DNA of 64,000 nucleotides from Thermus antranikianii DSM 12462 (GCF_000423905.1 NZ_AUIW01000010.1:20619-84618), one strand, 5' to 3'; shown: positions 33,729 to 42,744, counted from the stretch's first letter. Made by a program: numbers and translations. Notes: generated by a model not told the origin, from the sequence alone.

Positions 33729-33755
33729 GCCCGCTGGGCTTTTAGCCCAGCGGGC
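33729..33755 (-). terminator. Rho-independent terminator between binding protein and permeases
   Basis: Stem GCCCGCTGGGC / GCCCAGCGGGC (11 bp) with a 5-base loop, followed on the minus strand by TTTTTG. It lies 18 bases after the binding-protein stop and 32 before the oppB start, a place where partial termination would give excess binding protein. Confidence 0.85.
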
Positions 33756-33773
33756 ACCACTATACCACCCAGG

Positions 33774-35642
33774 CTACCTGATGGAAAGGGCGTACTTCGC
33801 CTGGTCCCACTTCTTCACAGCGCCGCGGCTTTCCCAGCCGATCTCCCAAGCGTTCCAGCCGGGGTAACCGTAGCCGCCCGCGTAAGCGCTGGCCACGTAG
33901 TTGACCAGGCCCTTGCGCACCACGTAGGGGTTGGCCCGGAAGTAGAGGGGCAGGGCGGGAAGCTCCTCCGCCCAAATCTCCTGGGCCCTCCAGAAGAGCT
34001 GCTTCCGCTTGGCCTCGTCGAACTCCAGCACCGCCTGGCTGGTGAGGCGGTCAAACTCGTCGTTCCGCCAGCCGCCAATGTTCTGGCCCTGGTAGTTGTT
34101 CTCCTTGGTGGGCACCATGATGGCCCCGGTATTCAGGTTCCTGTACTGGAAGAGGGAGCCATCCTCGGCCAGGCTGGACACCCAGGCGAACTCAAACAGC
34201 CCCGTCCACTTGCACTCGCTGGCCCGCTGGATGTAGTCGTCGGCGAAGACCACGGCGCTGGGGGCGTTATTGATCTTGACGGCGATGCCGATCTTCTTCA
34301 GGTCCTCGGCGAAGAACTGCTGGGTGCGCTCCCGGATAGCGTTGCCCGCGGTGGTGACGAACTCAATCTCAAAGCGAACGGTGCGGCCACCCACGGTGCG
34401 CTGAAGGATGCCGTCCGGCCCCTTCCTCCAGCCCATCTCCGCCAAGAGCGCCTCCGCCTTCTTCAGGTCAAACTCGTACTTCCGCACATTGGGGTTGAAG
34501 AGGGGGTTGACGGGGGCGATCCAGGTGTGGGCCACGGGCTGGAGGCCGTCAAAGAAGGCCTTCACCAACCCTTCGCGGTTCAGAGCGTGGAGGAGGGCCC
34601 GACGGGTGCGGACGTCGTTCAGGCCCAAGTCGCGGACCGCCTGGCAGTTCTCAAACTTGTTGACGTCAATGTGCTCCCAGATGGCCCCAGGCACGAACCA
34701 GATGTCAAAGCGGCCAGGGGCCCGGGAGGTGAGCTGGCGGCTACGGCCTTGGTCAAAGGTGAGGGAAACGCTGGAGGTGGCGTCGATGGAACCGCCGATC
34801 ACCGCCACCAGGAGGGAATTGGTGTTCTGGATGAAGCGGTAGACCACCCTCTGCACGTACCTGCTCTCCCCGCCCTCGGGCTTGATGGGGAAGTGGGGGT
34901 TCCGCTCCATCTCAATGGAGTTCCCCGGCACCCAGCGCCGCAGCTTGAAGGCCCCCGAGTAAACCATAGCTCCCCGGTTTAGGGCCTGGGGAGTGGCGAA
35001 CTTGAGGAAGAAGTTGCGGTAGAGCTCGTTGAGCTTCTCTGCATCCTTATCGGGGTCCAGGTTGCGGGCCGCCGCCTTCACCTTCTCCCACTCTGCCCCC
35101 ATGATGTGCTTGGGAGCATAGCCGATGGGGGAGCCATAGGTGTCGTAGTAGTAGGCGGGCTCAAAGATAACAGTGAAGTTGCGAGCATCCCTGACCCGGA
35201 GGTTCACCCGCTCCCAGTAGTCGGGGTTCAGGACGGGCATCCCCTTGGCCTTGCCCACCTCAAAGTAGAACTGCACGTCCTCGGTGGTGATGGGCTTGCC
35301 GTCGGACCAGCGGGCATCGGGACGGATGGTGAGGTCCATCTCCAGCCGCTTCTTGCCCCCGCCGATGTCCGTCACCCGCAAGCGCCCGTTCTGCTGGGTG
35401 GGCACTTCGGTGGCCAGAACGGGGAAGTTCTGGCTGTCGGCGTTGAAGCCGATAAAGGGAGCGAAGAGATACCCCTCGATCTCGCTCTTGATGGCCTGGT
35501 TGGAGATGATGCTGAGGAAATCACCCGCAAGCACCCTGGGCTCCTGGGAAGCCCCTATGACCAGGCTGTTGTCCTGGGGGCCCGCCAGGGCTAGGCCCAG
35601 AGCAGTTAAACCGAGTACAGCCAGCTTGCCTACTTTCTTCAT
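33774..35642 (-). CDS. Oligopeptide ABC transporter substrate-binding protein
   Basis: 622 residues with a signal peptide (KKVGKLAVLGLTALGLALAG) and no lipobox Cys near the cleavage site. It is a family 5 extracellular solute-binding protein: the N-terminal lobe includes IRPDARWSDGKPITTEDVQFY, the C-terminal lobe NDVRTRRALLHALNREGLV and FDLKKAEALLAEMGW. The size matches oligopeptide binders rather than dipeptide ones. The ATG at 35642 is chosen for its GAAAGGAGG site. No ATPase genes are adjacent. Confidence 0.93.
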   Translation of the reverse strand: MKKVGKLAVLGLTALGLALAGPQDNSLVIGASQEPRVLAGDFLSIISNQAIKSEIEGYLFAPFIGFNADSQNFPVLATEVPTQQNGRLRVTDIGGGKKRLEMDLTIRPDARWSDGKPITTEDVQFYFEVGKAKGMPVLNPDYWERVNLRVRDARNFTVIFEPAYYYDTYGSPIGYAPKHIMGAEWEKVKAAARNLDPDKDAEKLNELYRNFFLKFATPQALNRGAMVYSGAFKLRRWVPGNSIEMERNPHFPIKPEGGESRYVQRVVYRFIQNTNSLLVAVIGGSIDATSSVSLTFDQGRSRQLTSRAPGRFDIWFVPGAIWEHIDVNKFENCQAVRDLGLNDVRTRRALLHALNREGLVKAFFDGLQPVAHTWIAPVNPLFNPNVRKYEFDLKKAEALLAEMGWRKGPDGILQRTVGGRTVRFEIEFVTTAGNAIRERTQQFFAEDLKKIGIAVKINNAPSAVVFADDYIQRASECKWTGLFEFAWVSSLAEDGSLFQYRNLNTGAIMVPTKENNYQGQNIGGWRNDEFDRLTSQAVLEFDEAKRKQLFWRAQEIWAEELPALPLYFRANPYVVRKGLVNYVASAYAGGYGYPGWNAWEIGWESRGAVKKWDQAKYALSIR

Positions 35643-35688
35643 ACGGCCTCCTTTCGTGATCGCGGCACTATCCTTAGTGGCCGAGGCT

Positions 35689-35716
35689 ATTATACGTCGC
35701 TTCCCATGAAGGTCAA
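35689..35716 (-). promoter_or_regulatory. Promoter of the peptide importer
   Basis: Minus strand: -35 TTGACC (complement of 35711-35716), 16-base spacer, -10 TATAAT (35689-35694). Just downstream, CACTA-TCCT-TAGTG (35666-35679) is an inverted repeat near the expected start of transcription and could be an operator. Confidence 0.8.
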
Positions 35717-35732
35717 TGGGAAGAACATTAAA

Positions 35733-35753
35733 GGGGCCCAAAACCTGGGCCCC
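35733..35753 (-). terminator. Terminator of the Fe-S carrier gene
   Basis: Stem GGGGCCCA / TGGGCCCC (8 bp, 5-base loop), followed on the minus strand by TTTAATGTT. It separates the carrier gene from the peptide importer promoter. Confidence 0.75.
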
Positions 35754-35776
35754 GAAAGGCACTCAATATTAGGAAA

Positions 35777-36157
35777 TCAGTGGCCGCAGGTGCGGGCCTC
35801 CCCTTCCTGGTCCTTGGTGCGGAAGGAGTGGCCACAACCGCAGGTGCTGGCGGCGTTGGGGTTGTGCACGGTAAACCCGCCGCCCATGAGGCTTTCCACC
35901 CAGTCGATCTCCGAGCCCACCAGGTAGGGCAGGGACATGGGGTCCACCACCAAGCGCACCCCGTGCATCTCCACGAAGGTATCCCCCTCGAGCTCCCTCT
36001 CGTCCACGGCCATGCCGTACTGGAAGCCCGAGCACCCGCCAGACTTGACGTAAACCCGAATGGCCGCGTGCTCCTTGCCGTAGCGGGCCAGGATCTCCTT
36101 AGCCTTCTCCGCCGCCAAGGGGGTGATGCGGATGACCGCCTCCTGCGTCTCGACCAT
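35777..36157 (-). CDS. erpA: A-type iron-sulfur cluster carrier (ErpA/IscA family)
   Basis: 126 residues. The three conserved Cys are in place ([10 protein letters not shown] and the CGCG motif in STCGCGHSF). An extra C-terminal tail of ~15 residues (EGEARTCGH) carries one more Cys. The protein delivers Fe-S clusters to apo-enzymes. It is monocistronic, with its own terminator; no isc or suf genes are nearby. Confidence 0.94.
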   Translation of the reverse strand: MVETQEAVIRITPLAAEKAKEILARYGKEHAAIRVYVKSGGCSGFQYGMAVDERELEGDTFVEMHGVRLVVDPMSLPYLVGSEIDWVESLMGGGFTVHNPNAASTCGCGHSFRTKDQEGEARTCGH

Positions 36158-36248
36158 CTTCCAAACCTCCCTACCCCCTAACGTAGCACGTCAGGGGTAA
36201 GAAAAGGTGAGGTGGGTTCCAAGGGGTTGACAGCGGTAGCATGGGAAC

Positions 36249-37379
36249 GTGGAGCTCACCCGCGTGCAGGAAATCCTCAAGGAAGAGAGGCTGGATGCTT
36301 GGCTCCTCCTCTCCTTTGGCCGGAGCAATCCCTTGGCCCTCGAGGTTCTTGCCCTCACCCACCTTCACCTAACCCGCCGCTTTGCCTACCTCATCCCCCA
36401 GGAAGGAGAACCCGTGCTCCTCTGCCACGCCATAGAGGAAAGCCTCTTTCCCCCCCTTCCCGGGAAAAGGCGCACCTACCACACCTGGCGAGGGTACCTG
36501 GAAGCCCTTTCGGGGCTTTTGGAGGGGCTAAGGCGCATCGCCTTGGAGTACGTGCCAGGAGGGCTCATCCCCTACCTGTCCCGGGTGGACGGCGGCAGTT
36601 TGGACCTTCTCAGGGGGATGGGCCTCGAGCTCACCTCCTCCTGGCCCTTGCTCCTTCTTTTCCAAACCTGGGGGGAGGAGAAGCTCAAAAGCCACCGCCG
36701 GGCAGCCGAGGGCCTGGTGGCCGCCAGGGACCGGGCCATAGCCTTCCTGCGCCAAAGTCCTGGGTCCACGGAACAGGCGGTACAGGCCATCTTGATCCAA
36801 GCCCTGGAGGAACGGGGCCTGGTCTTCGACCATCCCCCCATGGTGGCCTTCGGCCAAAACGCCGCCAACCCCCACCATGCCCCTACAGGGAAGGCCCTCG
36901 AGGAGGGAGAAGTGGTGCTTTTGGACCTCTGGGCCAAGGAAAAAGGAGGGGTCTACGCCGACATCACCTGGATGGCCGGCCTAAGGCCTCCCGAGGCCGC
37001 TCATCAAGCCTTCCAAGCTGTGGTAAAGGCCCGGGATGAGGCCATTCGCTTCGTGGCCGAGGCCTACCAAAGAGGGCGCTACCCCAAGGGCTTCGAGGTG
37101 GACCAGGTGGCCCGGAAGCTTCTGGAAAGCGAAGGCTACGGCCCTTACATCCGCCACCGCACAGGGCACAACCTGGGGGAGGAGGTCCACGGCTCGGGCC
37201 CTCATCTGGATGACCTGGAAACCCATGACCTCCGCCCCTTGGTGCCGGGGCTCGCCTTCACCGTGGAGCCCGGGCTTTACCTGCCTGGCTTCGGGGTGCG
37301 CACCGAGGTGAACGTCTACCTGCACCCCACGGGTCCGGAGGTCACCACTCCCTTGCAGGAAGCCCTTACCCTCCTTTAA
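36249..37379 (+). CDS. M24 family Xaa-Pro aminopeptidase-like metallopeptidase
   Basis: 376 residues. The N-terminal creatinase-like domain (~1-150) is followed by the pita-bread catalytic domain with all five metal ligands: [18 protein letters not shown] (two Asp), [13 protein letters not shown] (His), [10 protein letters not shown] (Glu) and RTEVNVYL (Glu). It may cleave X-Pro peptides, which fits the peptide importer upstream. The start is the GTG at 36249. TTGACA occurs at 36227-36232 but has no matching -10 box. Confidence 0.9.
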   Translation: MELTRVQEILKEERLDAWLLLSFGRSNPLALEVLALTHLHLTRRFAYLIPQEGEPVLLCHAIEESLFPPLPGKRRTYHTWRGYLEALSGLLEGLRRIALEYVPGGLIPYLSRVDGGSLDLLRGMGLELTSSWPLLLLFQTWGEEKLKSHRRAAEGLVAARDRAIAFLRQSPGSTEQAVQAILIQALEERGLVFDHPPMVAFGQNAANPHHAPTGKALEEGEVVLLDLWAKEKGGVYADITWMAGLRPPEAAHQAFQAVVKARDEAIRFVAEAYQRGRYPKGFEVDQVARKLLESEGYGPYIRHRTGHNLGEEVHGSGPHLDDLETHDLRPLVPGLAFTVEPGLYLPGFGVRTEVNVYLHPTGPEVTTPLQEALTLL

Positions 37380-37402
37380 GCAGCCCCTTCGGAGCTGACC
37401 TA

Positions 37403-37416
37403 GCCCCCTCCGGGGC
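37403..37416. terminator. Small GC hairpin before prs
   Basis: GCCCC-CTCC-GGGGC, 5-bp stem, between the M24 peptidase stop and the prs promoter. The flanking bases resemble the repeat inside tatA. There is no T-run, so termination is uncertain. Confidence 0.35.
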
Positions 37417-37420
37417 CAAC

Positions 37421-37449
37421 TTGGGTATACCCCTCTCCCGTGGTATCTT
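37421..37449 (+). promoter_or_regulatory. Promoter of prs
   Basis: -35 TTGGGT (37421-37426), 17-base spacer, -10 TATCTT (37444-37449). The ATG at 37460 is 10 bases after the -10 box, so the mRNA is nearly leaderless. This supports the ATG at 37460 over the one at 37421. Confidence 0.6.
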
Positions 37450-37459
37450 GGGGAACGGC

Positions 37460-38392
37460 ATGGACCGTCCCCTCCTGATCTTTTCCGGCCAGTCCAACAA
37501 GCCCTTGGCCCAAGCCATTGCTGAGGCCTTAGGTCTCCCCTTAGGCAAAAGCACCACCCAGCGCTTCGCCAACGACAACCTCTTCGTGCGCTTTGAGGAA
37601 AGCCTGAGGGAAGGGGATGTCTTCATTGTCCAGTCCCTGACCCCTCCGGTGCAGGACCACCTCATGGAACTCCTCATGATGATCGACGCCGCCAAAGGAG
37701 CCAGCGCCGCCAGGGTCACGGCGGTCATCCCCTACTTCTCCTACGCCCGTAGCGACAAGAAGGACGCCCCCCGCATCTCCATCACTGCCCGGCTCATCGC
37801 TGACCTCCTTCAGACCGCCGGAGCCGACCGGGTCCTCACCATGACCCTGCACTCCCCCCAGGTCCACGGTTTCTTCAAGGTACCCGTGGACCACCTTTCC
37901 GCCGAGCCCGTCATCGCCAACCACTTCGCCACCCGGGTGGACCTGGAAAATGCCGTGGTGGTGGCTCCGGATGCCGGCGACCTGAAAAGGGCCAGCTCCC
38001 TAGCCCGGCGCCTCCGCCTTCCCCTGGCCTTCATCGACAAGGAACGGGTATCCGACACCGAGGTGCGGGTCCGGATGCTGGTGGGAGAGGTGAAGGGGAA
38101 AACCGCCTTGATCGTGGACGACGAGATCTCCACCGCCGGAAGCCTGGTGGAGGCGGTGGAGGCTCTCCTGCAGGCCGGCGCCAAGGAAGTCTACGCCGCA
38201 GCCACCCACGGGGTCTATGTGGGTCCGGCCCTGGAGCGCATCGCCCAAAGCCCGGTCAAGGAGGTGGCCGCCACCGACACCTGCCCCCCCAAGGTAGGCC
38301 CCAAGCTCAAGACCCTCCCCGTGGCCCCCATCTTTGCCGAGGCCATCTGGCGCATCCACCGGGGAGAGTCGGTGTCCAGCCTTTTCACCTGA
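37460..38392 (+). CDS. prs: Ribose-phosphate pyrophosphokinase (PRPP synthase)
   Basis: Makes PRPP from ribose 5-phosphate and ATP for nucleotide, His and Trp synthesis. The 310 residues include the ATP-binding flexible loop segment, the metal site [14 protein letters not shown] and the PRPP loop [14 protein letters not shown]. The DxxS/TAGT loop reads DDEISTAGS, as in class I enzymes. [18 protein letters not shown] is the conserved ATP-site region. It is followed 10 bases later by an alpha/beta hydrolase gene. Confidence 0.96.
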   Translation: MDRPLLIFSGQSNKPLAQAIAEALGLPLGKSTTQRFANDNLFVRFEESLREGDVFIVQSLTPPVQDHLMELLMMIDAAKGASAARVTAVIPYFSYARSDKKDAPRISITARLIADLLQTAGADRVLTMTLHSPQVHGFFKVPVDHLSAEPVIANHFATRVDLENAVVVAPDAGDLKRASSLARRLRLPLAFIDKERVSDTEVRVRMLVGEVKGKTALIVDDEISTAGSLVEAVEALLQAGAKEVYAAATHGVYVGPALERIAQSPVKEVAATDTCPPKVGPKLKTLPVAPIFAEAIWRIHRGESVSSLFT

Positions 38393-38402
38393 GGAGAGCG
38401 GG

Positions 38403-39119
38403 ATGCAGAAAGAAACTTTCATCCTGGCGGGGCAGAGCGTACTGGCCCACATCCCCGAGCGCCCGAGGGCCCTCCTCCTTGTCCTCCACGGGCTTCAGGG
38501 CTCGAGGGAACACATCCTTTCCCTCCTCCCGGGGTATGCGGAAAAGGGCTTCCTCCTCCTGGCCTTTGACGCTCCCCGGCACGGAAAACGGGAAGGCCCA
38601 CCCCCTTCCTCCAAAAGCCCCAGGTATGTAGAGGAGGTGTACCAGATAGCTCTGGCCTTCGCCGAGGAAGCCAGGGAGGTGGCCCAGGAGGCCAAGGAGC
38701 GCTTCGGCCTCCCCCTTTTCCTGGCGGGGGGGAGCCTGGGGGCCTTTGTGGTGCACCTGCTTCTCTCCCAGGGGTTCCGGGCGGAGGGGGCCCTGGCCTT
38801 CATCGGGAGCGGTTTTCCCATGAAGCTCCCCCAGGGTCAGGAGGTACGGGACCCTCGGGTCTTGGCCCTTTACGAAACCCCTCCCGCCCAGAGGGGGGAA
38901 GCCTATGGAGGTGTACCCCTGCTTCATCTCCACGGCACCAAAGACCTGATCGTGCCCCTTTCCCGCATGGAGAAAACCGTGGGAGCCTTGAGGCCCCACT
39001 ATCCCGAAGGCCGCTTGGCCTGGTTTGTGGAGGAAGGAGCCGGGCACACCATCACTCCCTTGATGGCCCGGATGGGGCTGGCCTTTTTGGAGGCGTGGCT
39101 TGATCCTGGAAGGCCTTAG
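38403..39119 (+). CDS. Alpha/beta hydrolase (esterase)
   Basis: 238 residues. The oxyanion segment is LLVLHGLQGSRE, the nucleophile elbow is GGSLGAF (Ser near residue 117), the acid is in HLHGTKDLIVPL and the catalytic His is in EEGAGHTITP. The layout matches YtxM/YuxL-type small esterases acting on short acyl esters or peptides; the substrate is unknown. The ATG at 38403 follows GAGGAGAG. The next gene starts inside its last 20 bases. Confidence 0.9.
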   Translation: MQKETFILAGQSVLAHIPERPRALLLVLHGLQGSREHILSLLPGYAEKGFLLLAFDAPRHGKREGPPPSSKSPRYVEEVYQIALAFAEEAREVAQEAKERFGLPLFLAGGSLGAFVVHLLLSQGFRAEGALAFIGSGFPMKLPQGQEVRDPRVLALYETPPAQRGEAYGGVPLLHLHGTKDLIVPLSRMEKTVGALRPHYPEGRLAWFVEEGAGHTITPLMARMGLAFLEAWLDPGRP

Positions 39120-39687
39120 GGGGTATAGGGGCTACCCTGGGGGTTTCAAAGCCTACGCCAGGGCCTTCCCCACGGTGGAACTCTCCTGGTGGCACCGGGT
39201 GGGGGACAAGAGGACCATAAGCCGCTTGAGGACCCTGGCCCCGCCGGGATTCCGCTTCAGCGTCTTTGGCCACAAGCACTTCTCCTTCCAACCCTCAGGG
39301 GAGGAGAGGCGTACCCTAAGGCGTTTCTTAAGGCGGTTTGGACTGTTCGGCGAAAAAAAGGGAGCGGTGCGGATTGCAGTCCCCCAGGGTGTGACACCCA
39401 CCCAACTGGTCCACTGGCTGGACCTTTTGGAGGAGGTCCTGAAAGAGATGGGCCCGGTACCCCTTGCCTTTCAAGCCGAGGAAGCCTTGCATCCGCTTCT
39501 GAGAGAACGGGGCTACGCGCTGGTGAACCGAACGGGAGGCCCTTTTCTCTACTTGGTGGATCCGGAGGAAGTGCCCAAGGAAGGGGCAGGATACCTCTAC
39601 CGGAGCCCGACCCCTTCCCAAGCCGTCCCTTCCGCCCTACACTCAAGGGCGGAGGTTGACCCGAATGGGTCAACCCCGGAGGGCTAG
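39100..39687 (+). CDS. DUF72 family protein, divergent and short
   Basis: 195 residues from a TTG start that overlaps the hydrolase gene. It keeps DUF72 features (GYPGGFKAYARAFPTVELSWWHR, GFRFSVFGHKHF) but lacks the usual N-terminal GTSGW segment and is ~50-80 residues shorter than the family. The fold is TIM-barrel-like with unknown activity. The last ~20 residues are encoded by DNA that forms two hairpins before speA, so the C-terminus is probably not under fold constraint. Confidence 0.75.
   Translation: MILEGLRGYRGYPGGFKAYARAFPTVELSWWHRVGDKRTISRLRTLAPPGFRFSVFGHKHFSFQPSGEERRTLRRFLRRFGLFGEKKGAVRIAVPQGVTPTQLVHWLDLLEEVLKEMGPVPLAFQAEEALHPLLRERGYALVNRTGGPFLYLVDPEEVPKEGAGYLYRSPTPSQAVPSALHSRAEVDPNGSTPEG
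39631..39675. promoter_or_regulatory. Two adjoining hairpins just upstream of speA
   Basis: First stem TCCGCCC (39631-39637) / GGGCGGA (39647-39653), 9-base loop. Second stem GGTTGACCC (39654-39662) / GGGTCAACC (39667-39675), loop GAAT, starting at the very next base. They lie in the end of the DUF72 gene; the speA ribosome site GGAGGG starts three bases later. Could be an operator, an attenuator or an RNA element. Confidence 0.6.
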
Positions 39688-39688
39688 C

Positions 39689-41581
39689 TTGAAAACCGCC
39701 AGGCGCTTTTCCCCCAAGGAAGCTGAGGAAATCTACCTGGTGCCCTACTGGGGAGCGGGGTTCTTCCGGGTAGGGCGGAACGGGGAGCTAGAAGTAACCC
39801 CCTTGGGTCCAGAGGGGCCTGCCGCTTCCCTTTTGGAGATCGTGGAAGCCCTTAGGGACGAGGGGCGGCCCCTGCCCCTGGTACTCCGCTTTCCCCAGAT
39901 CCTCGAGGCTCGGGTGCGGGAACTGAATGAGGCCTTTCGGAGGGCTATGGAAAAGTACGGGTACCGCGGGGGCTACCGCGGGGTCTACCCCGTGAAGGTG
40001 AACCAGCGCCGGCTGGTGCTGGAAACCGTGGCCAAGGCAGGGAGGCCCTACCACTATGGCCTCGAGGCGGGAAGCAAGGCGGAACTCGCCCTGATCCTGG
40101 CCCAGGACCTCTCTCCGGAAGCCCTCATCACCACCAACGGCTTCAAGGACGACGACTTCATCCGCCTGGCCCTAATGGGAAGAAAGCTTTCCCGGAACGT
40201 GATCATCACCCTGGAGAAGTTCGCCGAGCTTCCCCGGGTGATCCGCATTTCCAAGGAGCTGGGCGTGCGGCCAAAGCTGGGCATCCGCTACAAGCTGAAG
40301 GCCAAAGGGGCTGGGCAGTGGGAAGCCAGCGGCGGGGAAAACGCCAAGTTCGGCTTCACCACCCCGGAGATCATCCGGGCGGTGGAGATCCTGAAGGAAG
40401 AAGGCCTCCTGGACACCTTGGTCATGGTCCACGCCCACATCGGCAGCCAGGTGACGGATATCCGCAAGATCAAGGCTGCGGTGCGGGAAGCAGCCCAGAC
40501 CTATGTGCAGCTCAGGAAGCTGGGGGCTCCCCTCCAGTACCTGAACCTGGGCGGGGGCTTGGCCGTGGACTACGACGGCTCCAAGACCAACTTCTATGCC
40601 TCCGCTAACTACACGCTTCCCGAGTACGCTGAGGACCTGGTCTACGTGACCAAGGAGGTGGTGGAGGCCCAAGGGGAACCCCACCCCACCCTGGTCACGG
40701 AATCGGGCCGGGCGGTGACCGCGTACCATGAGGTCTTGATCCTCAAGGTCATCGACGTCATCACCCCCCCGGGGGAAACCCGGCCGGACCCCCCGCCCGC
40801 GGAAGCCCACCCCCTGGTCAAGGAGCTCTGGGAGAGCCTGGAAAACCTCTCTCCCAAGAACTTCCGCGAGGTCTACCACGACGCCTTCGCCGACAAGGAA
40901 ACCCTGCAGACCCTTTACGACCTGGGGCTCGTGTCCCTTCGGGACCGAGCCCTGGCGGAGGAGATCTTCTACCACATCGCCCGGCGGGTCTACGCCATTG
41001 TGCGGGAACTGCCCTACGCTCCCGATGAGTTTGAGGATCTGGAGAAGCTCTTGGCCGACAAGCTGGTCTGCAACTTTTCCATCTTTCAAAGCCTTCCCGA
41101 CGCCTGGGCCATCCACCAGCTCTTTCCCATCGTCCCCCTAAGCCGCCTTCACGAACCCCCCACCCGCCAGGCCACCCTGGTGGATATCTCCTGCGACTCC
41201 GACGGCAAGATAGACCGCTTCATCGATCTGCACGATGTGCGCCAGAGCTTGCCTGTCCACCCCATCCGCCCGGGGGAGGACTACTACCTGGGGGTCTTCC
41301 TGGTGGGAGGCTACCAGGACGTGTTGGGCAGCAACCACAACCTCTTCGGCCAGGTGGGGGAGGCCCACGTGGTGGTGGACGAGGAAGGGTTTGCCATAGA
41401 GCGTTTCGTTCCCGGGGAGACCGCGGAAAAGGTCATTGAAAAGATGGGCTTTACCGCCCGGGAGCTCTTCCTGGGCGTGGAGCGGCTGGTGCGGCAAAGC
41501 CGCCTCTCCCCCGTGGAAAAGGGAGCCTTCTTGGAGCGGTACATGCGGGAACTCCAAGGCTACACCTACCTGGAAGACTGA
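39689..41581 (+). CDS. speA: Biosynthetic arginine decarboxylase
   Basis: PLP-dependent enzyme of 630 residues that converts arginine to agmatine, the entry to Thermus long and branched polyamines. The PLP Lys is in GVYPVKVNQRR (~103), the substrate-site Cys in VDISCDSDGKIDRF, with VHAHIGSQVTDI and LNLGGGLAVDYDG conserved. The start is ambiguous: I choose the TTG at 39689, with GGAGGG five bases upstream and directly after the DUF72 stop; ATG at 39665 and TTG at 39656 lie within the hairpin. Confidence 0.95.
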   Translation: MKTARRFSPKEAEEIYLVPYWGAGFFRVGRNGELEVTPLGPEGPAASLLEIVEALRDEGRPLPLVLRFPQILEARVRELNEAFRRAMEKYGYRGGYRGVYPVKVNQRRLVLETVAKAGRPYHYGLEAGSKAELALILAQDLSPEALITTNGFKDDDFIRLALMGRKLSRNVIITLEKFAELPRVIRISKELGVRPKLGIRYKLKAKGAGQWEASGGENAKFGFTTPEIIRAVEILKEEGLLDTLVMVHAHIGSQVTDIRKIKAAVREAAQTYVQLRKLGAPLQYLNLGGGLAVDYDGSKTNFYASANYTLPEYAEDLVYVTKEVVEAQGEPHPTLVTESGRAVTAYHEVLILKVIDVITPPGETRPDPPPAEAHPLVKELWESLENLSPKNFREVYHDAFADKETLQTLYDLGLVSLRDRALAEEIFYHIARRVYAIVRELPYAPDEFEDLEKLLADKLVCNFSIFQSLPDAWAIHQLFPIVPLSRLHEPPTRQATLVDISCDSDGKIDRFIDLHDVRQSLPVHPIRPGEDYYLGVFLVGGYQDVLGSNHNLFGQVGEAHVVVDEEGFAIERFVPGETAEKVIEKMGFTARELFLGVERLVRQSRLSPVEKGAFLERYMRELQGYTYLED

Positions 41582-41584
41582 CGG

Positions 41585-41606
41585 CCCGTTAAGGACCCGT
41601 TAAGGA
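41585..41606. promoter_or_regulatory. Tandem 11-bp repeats before cyclase gene, Pho-box-like
   Basis: Two exact copies of CCCGTTAAGGA (41585-41595, 41596-41606). On the minus strand this reads CTTAAC repeated every 11 bases, the spacing used by PhoB/OmpR-class regulators. It lies 22 bases upstream of the ATG. No clear -35/-10 pair is seen. Confidence 0.5.
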
Positions 41607-41627
41607 GGGTGGGGTCATCCTGGGGGC

Positions 41628-42704
41628 ATGGCCCGGGCACGAAGCCCCTATACTGGAACTAACTTGCACCCTACCCTCGAGCTTCTGGATCCCTTGCATC
41701 CCTTAAGGCGCAGGATGGCCTTATGGCTCCTGCCCCTCGGGGCCCTTCTGGCCCTGGTGGCCTTTGCCGCCTCGAGGGCCGTGGGCCTGGACCCAGTGGA
41801 CCGCTTCTTCCTTCCCCTCCTGGCCTTAGGTTTTTCCCTCCTGGCCTTGGCCTTATGGCGCCTTCCCCGCACCAGCTCCTGGGTTCTTCCCTTAGCCCAT
41901 GCCCTCGTAGCCACGTACCTCCTCGCCACCCTGGCCTTCCAGCTCCTTATTGCCCCAAATCCCCTGGGCCTATCCCCCGCCGCCCACTGGGTTCCCTTCG
42001 TGTACTTCAGCAGCTTCCTCTTCTTCCGAACCCAAAAGGCGGTGCGCCTGGCCCTTCTTTACCTCCTCACCCTCTTCCTCCTCTCCCTCATGGGGGCCTT
42101 CCGCGGCCACTTCCACGCGGAGCACCTCAACGCACTGGTCCAGTTCTTCGGGGCCAACCTGGCCTATGTGGGCCTTCTTTACATGCTGGTTCGGATTAAG
42201 GAGGGCTACCTCGAGGCCCGACTGGATGCCTACACCGACCCCCTCACCGGGCTCAGAAATCGGCGCTACCTGGATCTCGTCTTGGAAAGAGAACTCTTCC
42301 GCGTCCGGCGCTACCGCCGGCCCCTATCCCTTTTGGTCCTGGATCTGGACAACTTCAAGCAGATCAACGACACCCACGGCCACCCGGTGGGAGACCGGGT
42401 GCTCAAAGCCCTGGCCCGCTGCCTGGAGGAGCACATCCGGCAAAGCGACCGGGCGGTGCGCCTCGGGGGGGAGGAGTTCGCCGTCCTCCTTGCGGAAACC
42501 CCCTTGGCCCAAGCAGTGCGGATGGCAAGCCGGCTCCGGCAAGCGGTGGCCGCCTTAAGGGTTTCCCCGGCGGAGGGGATTTCCGTAAGCATAGGCGTGG
42601 CTGAGGCCCGTCCCGAAGATTCCCCCCTTTCCCTCCTCAAGCGGGCCGACGACGCCCTTTACCAGGCTAAGCGCCGGGGGAAAAACCGGGTGGAGGTGGG
42701 TTAA
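41628..42704 (+). CDS. Membrane-anchored diguanylate cyclase
   Basis: 358 residues. The N-terminal ~185 residues form about six membrane helices with no recognised sensor domain. The GGDEF domain (~195-355) has DPLTGLRNRR, the metal Asp in LVLDLDNFKQIND, and the active loop GGEEF (RLGGEEFAVLL). An I-site RxxD is not evident at the usual place. It makes cyclic-di-GMP; an HD-GYP hydrolase is at 5.0 kb. Possible regulation by the tandem repeat upstream. Confidence 0.93.
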   Translation: MARARSPYTGTNLHPTLELLDPLHPLRRRMALWLLPLGALLALVAFAASRAVGLDPVDRFFLPLLALGFSLLALALWRLPRTSSWVLPLAHALVATYLLATLAFQLLIAPNPLGLSPAAHWVPFVYFSSFLFFRTQKAVRLALLYLLTLFLLSLMGAFRGHFHAEHLNALVQFFGANLAYVGLLYMLVRIKEGYLEARLDAYTDPLTGLRNRRYLDLVLERELFRVRRYRRPLSLLVLDLDNFKQINDTHGHPVGDRVLKALARCLEEHIRQSDRAVRLGGEEFAVLLAETPLAQAVRMASRLRQAVAALRVSPAEGISVSIGVAEARPEDSPLSLLKRADDALYQAKRRGKNRVEVG

Positions 42705-42711
42705 ACCCACC
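42695..42711. terminator. Palindrome over cyclase stop codon
   Basis: GGTGGG-TTAAA-CCCACC (6-bp stem; as DNA 8-bp arms around one base). It covers the cyclase TAA. A second weak stem, CCCCA-CGG-TGGGG, is at 42727-42739 before the metK stop. Confidence 0.5.
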
Positions 42712-42744
42712 CCTCCCTACCGGGGCCCCCACGGTGGGGTGGCC

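Noticed and set aside
36227..36232. TTGACA before the M24 peptidase gene
   Set aside because: No -10 box at 15-19 bases; the expected place is inside the start of the gene.
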